Source: JAFDBW01 sp963723355
Lineage (GTDB): Bacteria > Desulfobacterota > Desulfuromonadia > Desulfuromonadales > BM103
Direction: 5' to 3'
Assembly: GCA_963723355.1 (NCBI GenBank)
Contig: CAVRQQ010000015.1
Coordinates: 36,270 to 100,269, forward strand
Length of the DNA: 64,000 nucleotides
Part shown: positions 1-11,689 of the stretch, in pieces
How positions within the stretch are numbered: position 1 is the stretch's first letter
Layout: each line of letters starts with the position of its first letter
Made by a program: the position numbers and the translations under genes
The notes under the pieces: model-generated
Seen by the model: the letters and a program-made list of their open reading frames with translations, nothing else
What the model was told of the DNA's origin: nothing
Databases searched by the model: none

Positions 1-175
1 CGTCTTCGCGATGATCTTTCGCTACCAGCGGTTCAATGTGATGAGCAAGCTCCCTGAACTCCTTGCGAACCTTTATGTATGTCCAGAGCCGCTCGAGAAA
101 AATGCCAAGAGCAAAAATTGAGCACAGGGCGATCGGGTACATGAGATACCCGCCTTTTTGGATAACAAGCCACAT
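1..175 (-). CDS. MotA/TolQ/ExbB-type proton channel protein, N-terminus only
   Basis: The start and first 58 codons of a leftward gene that runs off the left edge. The predicted protein opens with MWLVIQKGGYLMYPIALCSI, a hydrophobic helix followed by the LERLW motif and basic residues. This is the usual beginning of ExbB/TolQ/MotA-family inner-membrane subunits that couple proton flow to energising outer-membrane or motor proteins. A GAGGAG Shine-Dalgarno lies about 9 bases before the ATG at 175. Only the first membrane segment is visible, so I cannot say which subfamily it belongs to; the diagnostic regions are outside the window. Confidence 0.7.
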   Translation of the reverse strand, partial: MWLVIQKGGYLMYPIALCSIFALGIFLERLWTYIKVRKEFRELAHHIEPLVAKDHRED

Positions 176-288
176 AATATCGAAATCTCCTCAGACTCAA
201 GAGCTGGACAGGGTGATCAAAGTGCCCATGTAATTTGCTCCAATTTTATTGGTTTTGATTTATGATTACAATGAAAAGCTGACTTAAT

Positions 289-765
289 TCAGGAAAAAGC
301 ATTCGCCAGTAAAGCGTAGGTCTTTTCGATATGTTGCGGGATGACCCTGGTGTCCGCAAGAATCGGCATGAAGTTGCTGTCACCGGCCCATCGCGGCACG
401 ATATGCATGTGGATGTGCGCAGTAATTCCGGCCCCTGCAGCCTGTCCGAAATTCCAGCCGACATTGAACCCCTGGGCAGCGCAGCTGTCGCGTAAAACGG
501 TCTGGCTGAGGACCATCAAATGATGGAGTTCCTGTACCTCCGGCACGTCAAGCTCTGCAGGGTCGGCAAGATGACGATAAGGAGAGACCATCAGATGCCC
601 GTTGGAATAAGGGTACCGGTTCATCATCACATAGCACGAGTCTCCACGTGACACGATCAGCCGTTCCGGATCAGCGGTCTGGTCTTCATCGATACAGAAA
701 ATGCAGCATTCAGCTTCCGGCGCCTGAATGTATTCCAGTCGCCATGGTGCCCACAAACGATCCAT
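289..765 (-). CDS. HIT-family nucleotide hydrolase/transferase
   Basis: A 158-residue HIT (histidine triad) protein. The catalytic triad AHIHMHIVPRW is near residue 118, and the N-terminal half carries the CIFC cysteine pair often seen in AP4A-phosphorylase-like HIT proteins. Members cleave nucleotide phosphoramidates or dinucleoside polyphosphates in the cytosol. I chose the start at MDRLWAPWRLEYI, a conserved opening of this subgroup, with CTGGAG just upstream. The open frame continues 80 codons further, but that stretch lies antisense to the phosphoesterase gene and looks unlike any HIT protein. The specific substrate is unknown. Confidence 0.9.
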   Translation of the reverse strand: MDRLWAPWRLEYIQAPEAECCIFCIDEDQTADPERLIVSRGDSCYVMMNRYPYSNGHLMVSPYRHLADPAELDVPEVQELHHLMVLSQTVLRDSCAAQGFNVGWNFGQAAGAGITAHIHMHIVPRWAGDSNFMPILADTRVIPQHIEKTYALLANAFS

Positions 766-787
766 AATGCATATCTCCAGTTCAATA

Positions 788-1277
788 TCAGTCAAGTCGA
801 ATGATCGTACCGCTGATATTTGTGTTGATCTCCAAAAGACCGACGGTGTGGCAAGACATGTTGCGCCGGTCCGTCGCGCTGCCAGGGTTAAAGAACAGGA
901 TACCACGCCGCTCGTGACATACCGGTACGTGGCTGTGCCCGTAAACCAGGCAATCGAGTGAATACTGGCTGAATTCGTTGTAGATTCTTTCTTCAATCCC
1001 TTCAACCGGTCCCCAGCCGTGAATCAGGCCAATTTTGAAGCCGCTGACGTCAATAACTTTCTTGACCGGAATCTCCGGAGAGGACGAGTCCATATTCCCT
1101 CGCACTACGTGTACCGGGTAACCTTCAAACACAGTCCAGCAGATCAGGGGCAATTATATCCCCCGCATGGATTATCATATCGACAGGGTCGAGCAGATCT
1201 TCTACCAAATAAAGAAGAAATGCCCGGGCTTCTGCAGTGTCGGTCAGGTGGGTATCTGAAAGGACAGCGATTCTCAA
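788..1277 (-). CDS. YfcE/MJ0936-type metallophosphoesterase, frameshifted
   Basis: A small calcineurin-like phosphoesterase split by a +1 shift near 1130-1138. The upstream frame gives RIAVLSDTHL (metal ligands D and H) and MIIHAGDI (GD box), then stops. The downstream frame gives VVRGNMD (GN box), GLIHGWG and the terminal YGHSHVP (GHxH box). All five metal-binding blocks are present in order once the frames are joined, giving about 162 residues, normal for the family. A TTG at 1277 with GGTGG upstream is the best start. The single extra base (T in GACTGTG) may be a sequencing error. The gene lies 22 bases upstream of the HIT gene, so they probably form an operon. Confidence 0.8.
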
Positions 1278-1734
1278 GGGCAAACCACCGACAAAAGATC
1301 AGCAGAAACAATTTCTGCCAAAAGAAAAAAAACCATTTCGCGTTACGGGACAACACTCATAGTAAAACGCCTGCAGCTTGCCCTGTCAATCTTTCCGTGT
1401 CGACGATCAATAACAGCCCGAGATGGCTGATTTCCGCCACACGTTTAGTCGTCAGCAGGAATTTTAGGAGGATCGCATCGCTTGACGCATGCGATAAAAG
1501 CGATATTTTTAGAGGTGTTCTGAAGAGCTTTCACGCCAAGGTTATATTTTTCTCCACTTTGGCATCAGCATTGCTCTATCATGTGAGACTTATATGCAGT
1601 TACAGGCGTTTTTGCTTGACAAAAAGCGTCGAGGAAGCATTATCTAAGATTTTTAATATTGCTAAAAATATTTATTTTAACAAAAAACCTTAACAAGATT
1701 TGGCTTCGACAAACGGGCCAGGGAGGCAGAAAAA
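1278..1734. other. Intergenic region between phosphoesterase and maeB
   Basis: 457 bases between the divergent phosphoesterase and malic enzyme genes. I find no convincing gene here: open frames lack family resemblance and ribosome-binding sites. The right half is AT-rich and holds the promoter candidates for maeB described separately, and AGGGAGG about 8 bases before its ATG is a good ribosome-binding site. Confidence 0.6.
1559..1575 (+). promoter_or_regulatory. Candidate sigma-54 (RpoN) -24/-12 promoter of maeB
   Basis: TTGGCATCAGCATTGCT matches the RpoN consensus (YTGGCAC-N5-TTGCW) at the key positions: GG at 1561-1562 and GC at 1573-1574 are separated by exactly 10 bases. Transcription would begin near 1586, about 150 bases upstream of maeB. 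A competing sigma-70 candidate (TTGACA at 1616-1621, TATCTA at 1641-1646, 19-base spacer) lies downstream. Confidence 0.5.
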
Positions 1735-4002
<2,268 letters not shown>

Positions 4003-4026
4003 CAAACACAAAAGAGTAAAACTCTC

Positions 4027-4060
4027 GAGGGGCAATCACACAGGTTGCCCCTCTTTTTTT
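4027..4060 (+). terminator. Intrinsic terminator of maeB
   Basis: A 9-bp perfect stem (GAGGGGCAA / TTGCCCCTC) with a 9-base loop, followed by seven T residues, 24 bases after the maeB stop. Confidence 0.92.
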
Positions 4061-4161
4061 GATGTGCCGGGTGGTCCACGCCACGCGCCACGTTTACCCT
4101 TCCCTGCACCTCAAACACCTGCTAAAATGCCGCCCCAAACAACAACACCGAGGACCCTACA

Positions 4162-5553
4162 ATGAAATATCTCAGCACTCGCGGGCAGGTCAAAAACATC
4201 CCCTTCAAGCAGGCGGTCATGATGGGCCTTGCCGAAGATGGCGGCCTGCTCCTGCCGGAATCCATCCCGCAGCTTACCCCTGGCGACCTTGACGCTCTGG
4301 CCAAACTGGCCTACCCTGAACTGGCCTTCCATGTCATGAGCTATTTCATCGAGGATATCCCGTCCGCCGATCTTAAATCGATGATCGACCGCTCATATTC
4401 AACCTTTACCCATCCGGACATTACGCCTCTCGTACACAAGGATGGCCTCTACATCCTGGAGCTGTTTCACGGTCCGACCCTTGCTTTCAAAGATGTCGCC
4501 CTGCAGTTTCTCGGCAACCTCTTCGAGTACCTGCTGACAGAATCCGGCGACCACATGAACATCCTTGGCGCGACCTCCGGCGATACCGGCAGCGCCGCCA
4601 TTTACGGCGTGCGCGGCAAGCGCAATATCAACATTTTTATTCTGCACCCGCACAAGAAAGTCTCTCCGGTGCAGGAATTGCAGATGACTACGGTCACCGA
4701 CGAGAATGTTTTCAACCTGGCGATCGAGGGAACCTTTGACGACGGCCAGCAAATCGTTAAAGATATATTCGGCGATCTCGACTTCAAGAAGAAATATGCT
4801 CTCGGTGCCGTCAACTCGATCAACTGGGCTCGCGTTCTCGCCCAGGTCGTCTATTATTTTTACGCTTGGGGTCAGGTGCGCAGGCAGACTGGAGCCAACA
4901 AGGTCTACTTCTCGGTGCCGACCGGTAACTTCGGCGATATTTTTGCTGGTTACATCGCAAAACGCATGGGACTACCTATAAAAAAACTGGTTCTGGCGAC
5001 GAATGCCAACAACATTCTCTCCCGTTTTGTCACCGCGGGAGACTATTCCATTGGCGAAGTACACCCAACCTTCTCGCCATCGATGGACATTCAGAAGGCC
5101 AGCAACCTGGAACGCTACCTGTACTACCTCTTCAATGAAGATTCGGTACTACTTGCAACAGCCATGAAGGAATTTGCAACAACCGGCAAGCTGATCTTCA
5201 GCGAAGCGCAGATTGCAGAAATCAATCAGGTCTTTATCTCGGCATCGGTTGATAACGAACAAACCCTCGCTATCATTCGCGACTTTCATGCCACGACTGG
5301 CTATGTCCTCGATCCGCACACGGCAACCGGTGTCAAGGCCGGCAAAGACCTTGCCGGAGGAGATTATCCCGTGATCTGTCTGGCCACCGCCCACCCGGCC
5401 AAATTTCCTGACGCTGTCAGTCGTGCAATTGGCAAGGACCCGGACCGGCCAGCAAGCCTTGATGGCCTGGAAAAACGGAATCGACGCTGCGAACGCGTTG
5501 AAGCAGATATTTCAACAATCAAGGAATTTCTGTCGAAGCATTCGTTGCAATAA
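4162..5553 (+). CDS. thrC: Threonine synthase
   Basis: Pyridoxal-phosphate enzyme that converts O-phosphohomoserine to L-threonine, the last step of threonine synthesis. The 463-residue protein has the fungal/gamma-type ThrC layout: MKYLSTRG at the start, the PLP lysine within HGPTLAFKD (K110), and the phosphate-cradle segment GATSGDTGSAA near 141. GAGGA lies about 8 bases before the ATG. It stands alone between the maeB terminator and a terminator shared with the convergent glnA. No attenuator-like leader is visible in the roughly 100-base upstream gap. Confidence 0.95.
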   Translation: MKYLSTRGQVKNIPFKQAVMMGLAEDGGLLLPESIPQLTPGDLDALAKLAYPELAFHVMSYFIEDIPSADLKSMIDRSYSTFTHPDITPLVHKDGLYILELFHGPTLAFKDVALQFLGNLFEYLLTESGDHMNILGATSGDTGSAAIYGVRGKRNINIFILHPHKKVSPVQELQMTTVTDENVFNLAIEGTFDDGQQIVKDIFGDLDFKKKYALGAVNSINWARVLAQVVYYFYAWGQVRRQTGANKVYFSVPTGNFGDIFAGYIAKRMGLPIKKLVLATNANNILSRFVTAGDYSIGEVHPTFSPSMDIQKASNLERYLYYLFNEDSVLLATAMKEFATTGKLIFSEAQIAEINQVFISASVDNEQTLAIIRDFHATTGYVLDPHTATGVKAGKDLAGGDYPVICLATAHPAKFPDAVSRAIGKDPDRPASLDGLEKRNRRCERVEADISTIKEFLSKHSLQ

Positions 5554-5645
5554 TTTCAGACTCTATCATCATGTACAAAAGCACGGAGACAGATTTCTCT
5601 CCACTTTATTGATCCACTTTACTAACGATAATAATAACAAAAGGT

Positions 5646-5690
5646 AAAAAAAGACGGGGCAGCCTTGTGGCTGCCCCGTCTCTTGTTTCT
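5646..5690 (-). terminator. Terminator of glnA (possibly bidirectional with thrC)
   Basis: A perfect 12-bp GC-rich stem (GACGGGGCAGCC / GGCTGCCCCGTC, 5653-5680) with a 4-base loop. On the minus strand it is followed by seven T residues (5646-5652). On the plus strand a weaker T-rich tail follows, so it may also end thrC transcripts. Confidence 0.92.
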
Positions 5691-5721
5691 TTATTGAATT
5701 TTCGCGCCTTGCGCTTCGTTA

Positions 5722-7132
5722 TTAACAGTCGAAGTAAAGAGCAAATTCGGTCGGGGTCGGGCGCATGCGCACGGCATCGACCTCGGCCTCGCGCTTGTAG
5801 GAAACCCACATATCGATGACGTCCTTGGTGAAGACATCACCCTTGAGCAACCAATCGTGATCAGCTTCCAGGGCATCAAGTGCTTCGCTGAGAGAACCAG
5901 CCACACTCGGGATGTCTTTCAACTCTTCTGGTGACAGACCGTAGATGTCCTTGTCCAGAGGATCGCCCGGATCGATCTTGTTCTCGATCCCGTCGAGTCC
6001 GGCCATCATCTGGGCAGCAAAAGCAAGGTAGCCATTGCAGCTCGGATCGGGCGTACGGTACTCGACACGCTTTGATTTCGGGTTGTCAGTCACCGGAATA
6101 CGCAAAGAAGCTGAGCGGTTACGGTTCGAGTATGCCAGGTTCACCGGAGCTTCATAACCCGGGACCAGGCGCTTGTAAGAGATGGTGGTCGGGTTGGTGA
6201 AGGCGCAGAGGGCCTTGGCGTGCTTCATGATGCCGCCGATATAATACATAGGCGGTCTTGGAGAGGCCGCCGTAGCCGTCACCGGCAAACAGGTTCTCAC
6301 CGTCTTTCCAGAGCGACTGGTGACAGTGCATACCGGAACCGTTGTCGTTGAAAATCGGTTTTGGCATAAAGGTCACGGTTTTGCCGTTGCGGATGGCAAC
6401 GTTCTTGATGATGTACTTGAACCACTGCAGGGTGTCACCCATCTTGAGCAGGGAATCGAAACGCATGTCGATCTCGGCCTGGCCACCCGTGGCAACCTCA
6501 TGATGAACAGCCTCGATGGTCATGCCAACACTCTGCAGTACCTCGACCATTTCATTGCGCAGATCAATCATTGAATCAGTTGGCGCGCAGGGGAAGTAAC
6601 CTTCCTTGTGGCGGGGCTTGTAGCCGAGGTTCGGGAACTCTTCCCGGCCGGTGTTCCAGATACCTTCAGCCGAGTCGATCGAGTAGAAGGATTCATTGGC
6701 ACTCGAATCGTAGCGAACATCGTCAAAGATGAAAAATTCCGGCTCCGGGCCAAAATAAGCGGTATCGGCAATGCCGGTCTGCTTGAGGTAGGCTTCCGCC
6801 TTCTGTGCAATGAAACGGGGATCGCGGGTATAACCTTCCTTGGTGATCGGGTCGATGATGTTGCAGATCAGGCTCAGGGTCGGGACCTTCACAAAGGGGT
6901 CAATCTGGGCGGTCGTGGGATCGGGCATGATCAGCATGTCCGAGTTGTGAATCGGCTGCCAGCCACGGATCGAAGAGCCATCGAAACCGATACCCTCTTC
7001 AAAGGTGTCTTCGCTGAATTCACCAATCGGAGTAGAAAAGTGCTGCCAGATACCGACAAAATCAAGGAACTTGTAATCGACCATCTTGCAATCGTTATCC
7101 TGGGCAAATTTGACGACTTCTTGTGGACTCAT
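5722..7132 (-). CDS. glnA: Glutamine synthetase type I, frameshifted
   Basis: Makes glutamine from glutamate, ammonia and ATP. Joining two frames gives 469 residues, the standard GSI length. The first frame carries the N-terminal beta-grasp region (GFDGSSIRGW), the metal-binding FGPEPEFFIF and the FMPKPIFNDNGSGMH block. The second frame carries NPTTxSYKRLVPGYEAP and the adenylylation loop DIYGLSPEE, so control by GlnE-type modification is likely. They are separated by one extra base at about 6250, exactly within the conserved SKTAMYYIGGI segment. A break there would abolish an essential enzyme, so a sequencing error is the likeliest cause. The ATG at 7132 has AGGAG 9 bases upstream; the TTG two codons earlier is spaced too closely. 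Confidence 0.93.
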
Positions 7133-7187
7133 TTTCAACTTCTCCTTTTAGATAATGATCTTGCTGTCTAGAGTAATTATTCAAACG

Positions 7188-7526
7188 TTAGAGCGCATCG
7201 TCTCCGGTTTCACCTGTACGGATCCGGACAACTTCGTCAACCGGAGTTACAAAAATTTTGCCGTCACCGATGCGGCCGGTCTTGGCCGCTTCACCGATCA
7301 CTTCGACAATTTTTGCAGTCATTTCATCCGCGACGATAATTTCCATTTTTATCTTGGGGATGAAATCCACGACATACTCCGCGCCACGGTACAGCTCAGT
7401 ATGACCTTTCTGACGGCCAAAACCTTTAACCTCACTGACCGTAATCCCCTGGATACCGATCTCATTCAATGCTTCCTTCACTTCATCCAGCTTGAAGGGC
7501 TTAATGATGGCTTCGACTTTCCTCAT
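7188..7526 (-). CDS. glnB: Nitrogen regulatory protein P-II
   Basis: A 112-residue PII trimer-forming sensor of 2-oxoglutarate, ATP/ADP and glutamine status, which controls GlnE/GlnD-linked modification of glutamine synthetase and other targets. The T-loop contains GRQKGHTELYRGAEY with the uridylylation tyrosine at position 51; the C-terminal signature TGRIGDGKIFV is intact. I start at MRKVEAIIKPF with GAGGAG 9 bases upstream; ten earlier codons are open but not family-like. It lies 55 bases upstream of glnA in the same direction, the common glnBA arrangement. No sigma-54 site with correct spacing was found upstream. Confidence 0.96.
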   Translation of the reverse strand: MRKVEAIIKPFKLDEVKEALNEIGIQGITVSEVKGFGRQKGHTELYRGAEYVVDFIPKIKMEIIVADEMTAKIVEVIGEAAKTGRIGDGKIFVTPVDEVVRIRTGETGDDAL

Positions 7527-7774
7527 GACTTGTCGCTCCTCTGAAATTGATGTCAAATCCTGCTGAATAAATCGTTCTCAAAACTGTGCAGCAATAACCA
7601 ATAGCAAATAGCTTGCCTAAATTCAAGACAGGCAGACAAACCATGCCAAGACAATAATATTACGTAGTTTTTCCGAACAGCAGCAGGTGATCATTGATGA
7701 ACGACTGCAACAGGAGGTGGTATAGTTGCTCATAAACAATGCACCTCGATCACAAACTGCCCAGCTTTTACGCA

Positions 7775-8431
7775 TTACCCGGAATCAGGGCAACTGGCTG
7801 CATACAACTCCTGCCATAAATCAGGGAAAGACGTCCCGGGGCAAAAAGCGATTCGATCCGGATCTGCCGGTTGGTAACGACGGGCAAAAACCTTGAACTT
7901 CTGCCACTCTTCCTCAAAATTCGGGGTAAATATCTCCTGTCCCAAAGCCTGATCAATCTGATCGTAGGTCCAGAAGCGCACCTCGGAAATTTCGCTGCGC
8001 TCGTAGACAATATCATTATCGGTGATGGCGAGATACGTCTGGACGTTCTCCGATTCGACCTGGTTTCTGATTGCTGACCGGTACAGGTATGTCAAAGGCA
8101 GTCCGGTCAGTCCCAGCTCTTCTGCCATTTCACGATATGCTGCAGCGAGATACGATTCGCCAGGACCAAGGTGGCCTCCAACACTGGTATCCCATTTGTC
8201 CGGCTGAATATATTTGCCCGGCGCACGTTTCTGCAGCAACAAAGCTCCCGAGCTATTGAACACAAGCACATGCACGGCACGATGGATCAGGGCCGGATCG
8301 CCATGGCAGGCACTGCGCAGAGCCTGTCCGATCACTACGTCGTCGTCATTTACGAGATCAAAAAGCTCGTCTGAATCGGTCATTGGAATTCGAAAGCCGG
8401 GTCTCAAAACCGGGGCTTGATTTGCCATCAT
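7775..8431 (-). CDS. NUDIX hydrolase
   Basis: A NUDIX-fold pyrophosphohydrolase of about 218 residues. The diagnostic box GGHLGPGESYLAAAYREMAE(E)LG fits the GX5EX7REUXEEXGU pattern. The segment AVHVLVFNSSGALLLQKRA upstream and a C-terminal FEEEWQKFKVF resemble the isopentenyl-diphosphate-isomerase-like NUDIX subgroup, but the substrate cannot be assigned. GGGGG lies 5-6 bases before the ATG at 8431; an internal ATG at 8383 (MTDSDELFDLV) matches the usual start of this subgroup and is an alternative. It lies 27 bases downstream of the DUF2148 gene, likely the same transcript. Confidence 0.88.
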   Translation of the reverse strand: MMANQAPVLRPGFRIPMTDSDELFDLVNDDDVVIGQALRSACHGDPALIHRAVHVLVFNSSGALLLQKRAPGKYIQPDKWDTSVGGHLGPGESYLAAAYREMAEELGLTGLPLTYLYRSAIRNQVESENVQTYLAITDNDIVYERSEISEVRFWTYDQIDQALGQEIFTPNFEEEWQKFKVFARRYQPADPDRIAFCPGTSFPDLWQELYAASCPDSG

Positions 8432-8458
8432 CAAACCCCCGACCCGCTCCTAGCTATA

Positions 8459-9001
8459 TCAGCCTCTATCAAAAAACGGATTTTTACCTTTGGCCGCCAG
8501 TGGTATGCCGTAGGCAATCATCACATCCCCACCAAGAATGCCGAGTTCAATCGCCGCCTTGCCAGCGGTATACATGATACGGTTATCGATTCTCAGGTCC
8601 GCGGCAAGGGCGACCGCTGAGCCGACCGCAATACCGAGATCCCCCGCATTGAACGAGCAGGTACCGCCCGCGTTCATCATGGCATCACAATCAACAAAAC
8701 CGCAAAAGCCACAAGCGGGAATCTGCAATGGCTCTTTACGAGTACCGATCAGGATGACAACCGGTGCATGGTCAATATTGTCTGCATCACGAAGAAAAAA
8801 AGTGACCCCGTCGCGTTGGCCGATCTGCCTCATCTGCTGCTGAAGGCGTTCTTTCTCAGCTTCAGTCACAATAGCTGTTACTAGGAGGTCTTTGCCCTTA
8901 CCCTTGGGTGCCGTACGTGCAGCCACACAAAGGCTCTCGGCGGCGCGCATCAACCCGGCGTTCTCGGCAAGTTCATTCATAATCAGCATCTGGTTCTCCA
9001 T
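8459..9001 (-). CDS. DUF2148 (ferredoxin-domain) protein
   Basis: A 180-residue protein of the DUF2148 family, found in anaerobes and of unknown function. Recognisable pieces are RTAPKGKGKDLL near the N-terminus, the cysteine cluster ACGFCGFVDCDAM in the middle and MIAYGIPLAAKGKNPFFDR at the C-terminus. The cysteines (CGFCG...C...C) could bind an iron-sulfur cluster, but this is inference. It is probably the first gene of a pair with the NUDIX gene. Confidence 0.85.
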   Translation of the reverse strand: MENQMLIMNELAENAGLMRAAESLCVAARTAPKGKGKDLLVTAIVTEAEKERLQQQMRQIGQRDGVTFFLRDADNIDHAPVVILIGTRKEPLQIPACGFCGFVDCDAMMNAGGTCSFNAGDLGIAVGSAVALAADLRIDNRIMYTAGKAAIELGILGGDVMIAYGIPLAAKGKNPFFDRG

Positions 9002-9128
9002 TATTGGTCAATTTTAGAGTTGCAATCTGTATACGAGTGATCAAAAGACTATACAGGACCGGCGCTCCTAATTTAAACATTATGCAAACGGGAAGATTGT
9101 CTGTTCACGAGACAAAGAGAAAAGCTCC

Positions 9129-9915
9129 TTACCTGACGCTTTCTGGGGTTGAGAGCTTCTCGTAAAAGAGGTTCAAAACAGAGGATAGCCTCTCATCCAG
9201 GCATGACAATGTTTGCGCTGCTATGTGATCGGGAACCCTGCCAAAATAGGCTTCTGCGATCCCCCCGGCGATGCAGGCCTGAGTGTCACTATCCCCTCCC
9301 AGAGAGACCGCATTACGGACAGCATCTTCAAAGTCCCTTGCTTCCAGAAAAGCCATGATCGCCTGCGGGACCGAGCCCTGGCAAGACACATCAAAGTTAT
9401 AATCCGGCCGTATATCGTCAATCGTTGCGGACAAGTCATAGTTGAATGAGTCCTCTATGTAAGCACGGATTATACTCTTGCTGGCTCCCTTTCGAGCCAT
9501 GAAAACAGCAGCGGCGACGGCCTGGGCGCCAAGCAGACCCTCGGGGTGGTTATGAGTCACCTCGGCGCTTTTCAGGGCCTCTGAGAGGACATCATCAAGA
9601 GTGTCATAAAGCCAGGCAACCGGACTGACACGCATTGCGGAGCCGTTACCGTAACTACCATAAGGCGCAGCTGTTGTCGACCGGGCCCAATGCCCGGAAA
9701 CGATTGCCATAACCGACGTTCGGATAGTGATGGTAATATTCCCGCAGTTTCTCCTGATAGGGAACATTATGCAGAAGGCTGTCTGCGAGGGCAACGGTGT
9801 GGACCGTATCATCGGTAAAAACACTCTGCCGATTGAACAGCTCGAAATCCTTGCTCTTAATCCCGGCATGTTCAAAGCGTGAACCGATCACATCTCCGGC
9901 AATTGCTCCCAGCAT
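9129..9915 (-). CDS. ADP-ribosylglycohydrolase (DraG family), frameshifted
   Basis: DraG-type dimetal hydrolase that removes ADP-ribose from proteins or small molecules. The first frame begins MLGAIAGDVIGSRFE and contains the metal-binding FTDDT. The second frame continues PYGSYGNGSAMRVSP and the second metal site SLGGDSDTQACIAGG. They are joined by one extra G in a GGG run at 9693-9695, giving about 261 residues, normal for the family. AGAGG lies 6 bases before the ATG at 9915. No partner ADP-ribosyltransferase (DraT) is visible nearby, so the target is unknown. Confidence 0.85.
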
Positions 9916-10082
9916 CGACATCCTCTCAATTTGTCGTTCAAGTGTTGCCCGGAAAGTATACAGAGACAACTCCACTTATCAAGCAGAGGGGAACAATCCC
10001 TGGAACAGCCTCCTGCAACCGTGCAGATATGGATTAAATTAATGCAGATAGACGTTGAGACGAGGAGACAGAGACTTCAGCT

Positions 10083-11119
10083 TTACCTGACGCGCTCTTT
10101 CGGCAGCGACCCGAGTTTTCTCACTTCGGCATAAAAGGCTGGCAGATCGTAATCGACACTCTGCATCAGGGCTTGAAATGCCGAAACCAGGTCATGGTAG
10201 GCCGCAGCTGGATGACAGGCGTGCATTGTTGAGCGCCTTTTTCCATCCACCGGTCGTAACCTGCATAACCACCCCACTCTTCCTTGAGACGGGCATAGCT
10301 TTCATAACCACGGGAAATAATCTGATTTTTTGCAAGCCGTTTTTCTTCAATCCCCAAACCTGAAGAATAAACAGTCTGTAATTCGGTACGGATACCGCTC
10401 AGATAATCCTGGAAATCGGCAGACAGTTTCTCACGTTGCAGGCACTCCTGCCATAGCTCATGCGATTCCTGACTGAGAAACCAGCGACGCAAACCTTCTA
10501 TTTCAACTGTTTTGGCAAAAGACTCGTTGAATGTCGTAGCATCCGGCACAAAAACAACCTGATGCGCCAACTCATGAAACAGCAGCGCAGCCAGGTGTAT
10601 TTCATCATTTTTCAGGAAAGTATTCAGGACAGGGTCATCAAACCAGTTGAGCGTCGAGTAGGCCTCCACCCCGTAAACATCGACGTCAAAACCCCTCGCA
10701 GAGAGCTCTTCGGCCATGCCACGTGCCGAGTTCTCATCAAAATAGCCACGATACGTGACACACCCGACGACCGGAAAACACCATTGTTTCAGCTCGAGAG
10801 AAAATTCTGGGGCAGCGGTCAGGTTCCACACCGCATAGGGCCGTTTCAGATCTGCATACTCATGGTAGCTGCCATTATCCGGCAAATGCAGTGAATCAAC
10901 GGCAAACCTCCTCAGCCTGACAACCGTTTCCAGCTGGCTGAGGATAATATCTGGTTGATCTTTACTGGTCAGGATTTCATCTATGGGCTGCGCGCGTGAC
11001 ATCAGCCCCATGTGACCCTTGAAACTCTGGAGCAGATAGTCGCTCTCGCCACACGCATTCAGTAAAACGAGGCAGACAGCCAACAAAAGGAGCAATGTCA
11101 CACGGCTTACAATCTGCAT
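10083..11119 (-). CDS. Lipoprotein zinc metallopeptidase (putative aminopeptidase, PF10023-like), frameshifted
   Basis: Begins with a lipoprotein signal peptide (hydrophobic run ending LLNACGES; the Cys would be lipidated), so it acts in the periplasm or outer membrane. The mature part resembles the proteobacterial putative aminopeptidase family: YLLQSFKGHMGLMSRAQPI, then the zinc site LFHELAHQ followed by FNESFA. Near the end two +1 shifts (A-run at 10238-10242 and around 10205-10212) break the frame. Joining the frames restores MEKALNNARLSSS, then AYHDLVSAFQALMQSVD to the stop at 10083. The substrate is unknown; close spacing to ogt upstream suggests co-transcription. Confidence 0.75.
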
Positions 11120-11173
11120 AAACACCTGACCGTTTAGGAACAGCTGTAATCAGACGTCCGGGACCCGCCAAGA

Positions 11174-11686
11174 TTACAGTCCGAGTCCTCGTTCAAAAGC
11201 AATCAGTCTGGCTTTGGTCTCCTTGCCAGCTCCGCCGGAATACTGACCCAGGCGACCATCCGCATTGACGACGCGGTGGCAAGGCACAATCAGCGGAAAA
11301 GGATTTGTCGACATGACCCGTCCGACAGCCCGTGCTGCGCCTGCCGAACCTGCCGACCGGGCCAGGTCACGATAGGAAATCACCGAACCATATGGCACAT
11401 CCCGCAACGCATTATGAACTTTGCGGGCAAACTCGGACAAACCGGTATCGTCAAGCCTGACGTCAAACGTCTTTCTGTCACCCCGAAAATATTCCTGCAA
11501 CTGGCTAAAGACCTCATCGAACAGCGGCTGTGAACCCCGCCCGGCATCCGGACAATGTGTGCACACCTCCAACAAGGCGTCATCAGGCGAAGAAGTGAAA
11601 CAGATTCTGCTTAATAGCTCTCCACTGGCAACCAGAGCAATCGTGCCGTAATCAAAGGATAACATATCCCACTGTTTCGCTGACAT
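11174..11686 (-). CDS. ogt: Methylated-DNA-[protein]-cysteine S-methyltransferase
   Basis: Suicide repair enzyme that transfers O6-alkyl groups from guanine to its own cysteine. The 170-residue protein carries the active-site LIVPCHRVV in the C-terminal DNA-binding domain, preceded by the helix-turn-helix YGSVISYRDLARSAGSAGAARAVG. An N-terminal ribonuclease-like domain occupies about the first 85 residues. It starts 4 bases after the murJ stop, so it is probably translated from the same mRNA. Confidence 0.93.
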   Translation of the reverse strand: MSAKQWDMLSFDYGTIALVASGELLSRICFTSSPDDALLEVCTHCPDAGRGSQPLFDEVFSQLQEYFRGDRKTFDVRLDDTGLSEFARKVHNALRDVPYGSVISYRDLARSAGSAGAARAVGRVMSTNPFPLIVPCHRVVNADGRLGQYSGGAGKETKARLIAFERGLGL

Positions 11687-11689
11687 AGT

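Noticed and set aside
7557..7774. Sigma-54 promoter upstream of glnB (TTGGCATGG on the minus strand).
   Set aside because: No GC dinucleotide at the required 10-base spacing; the nearest one is 12 bases away.
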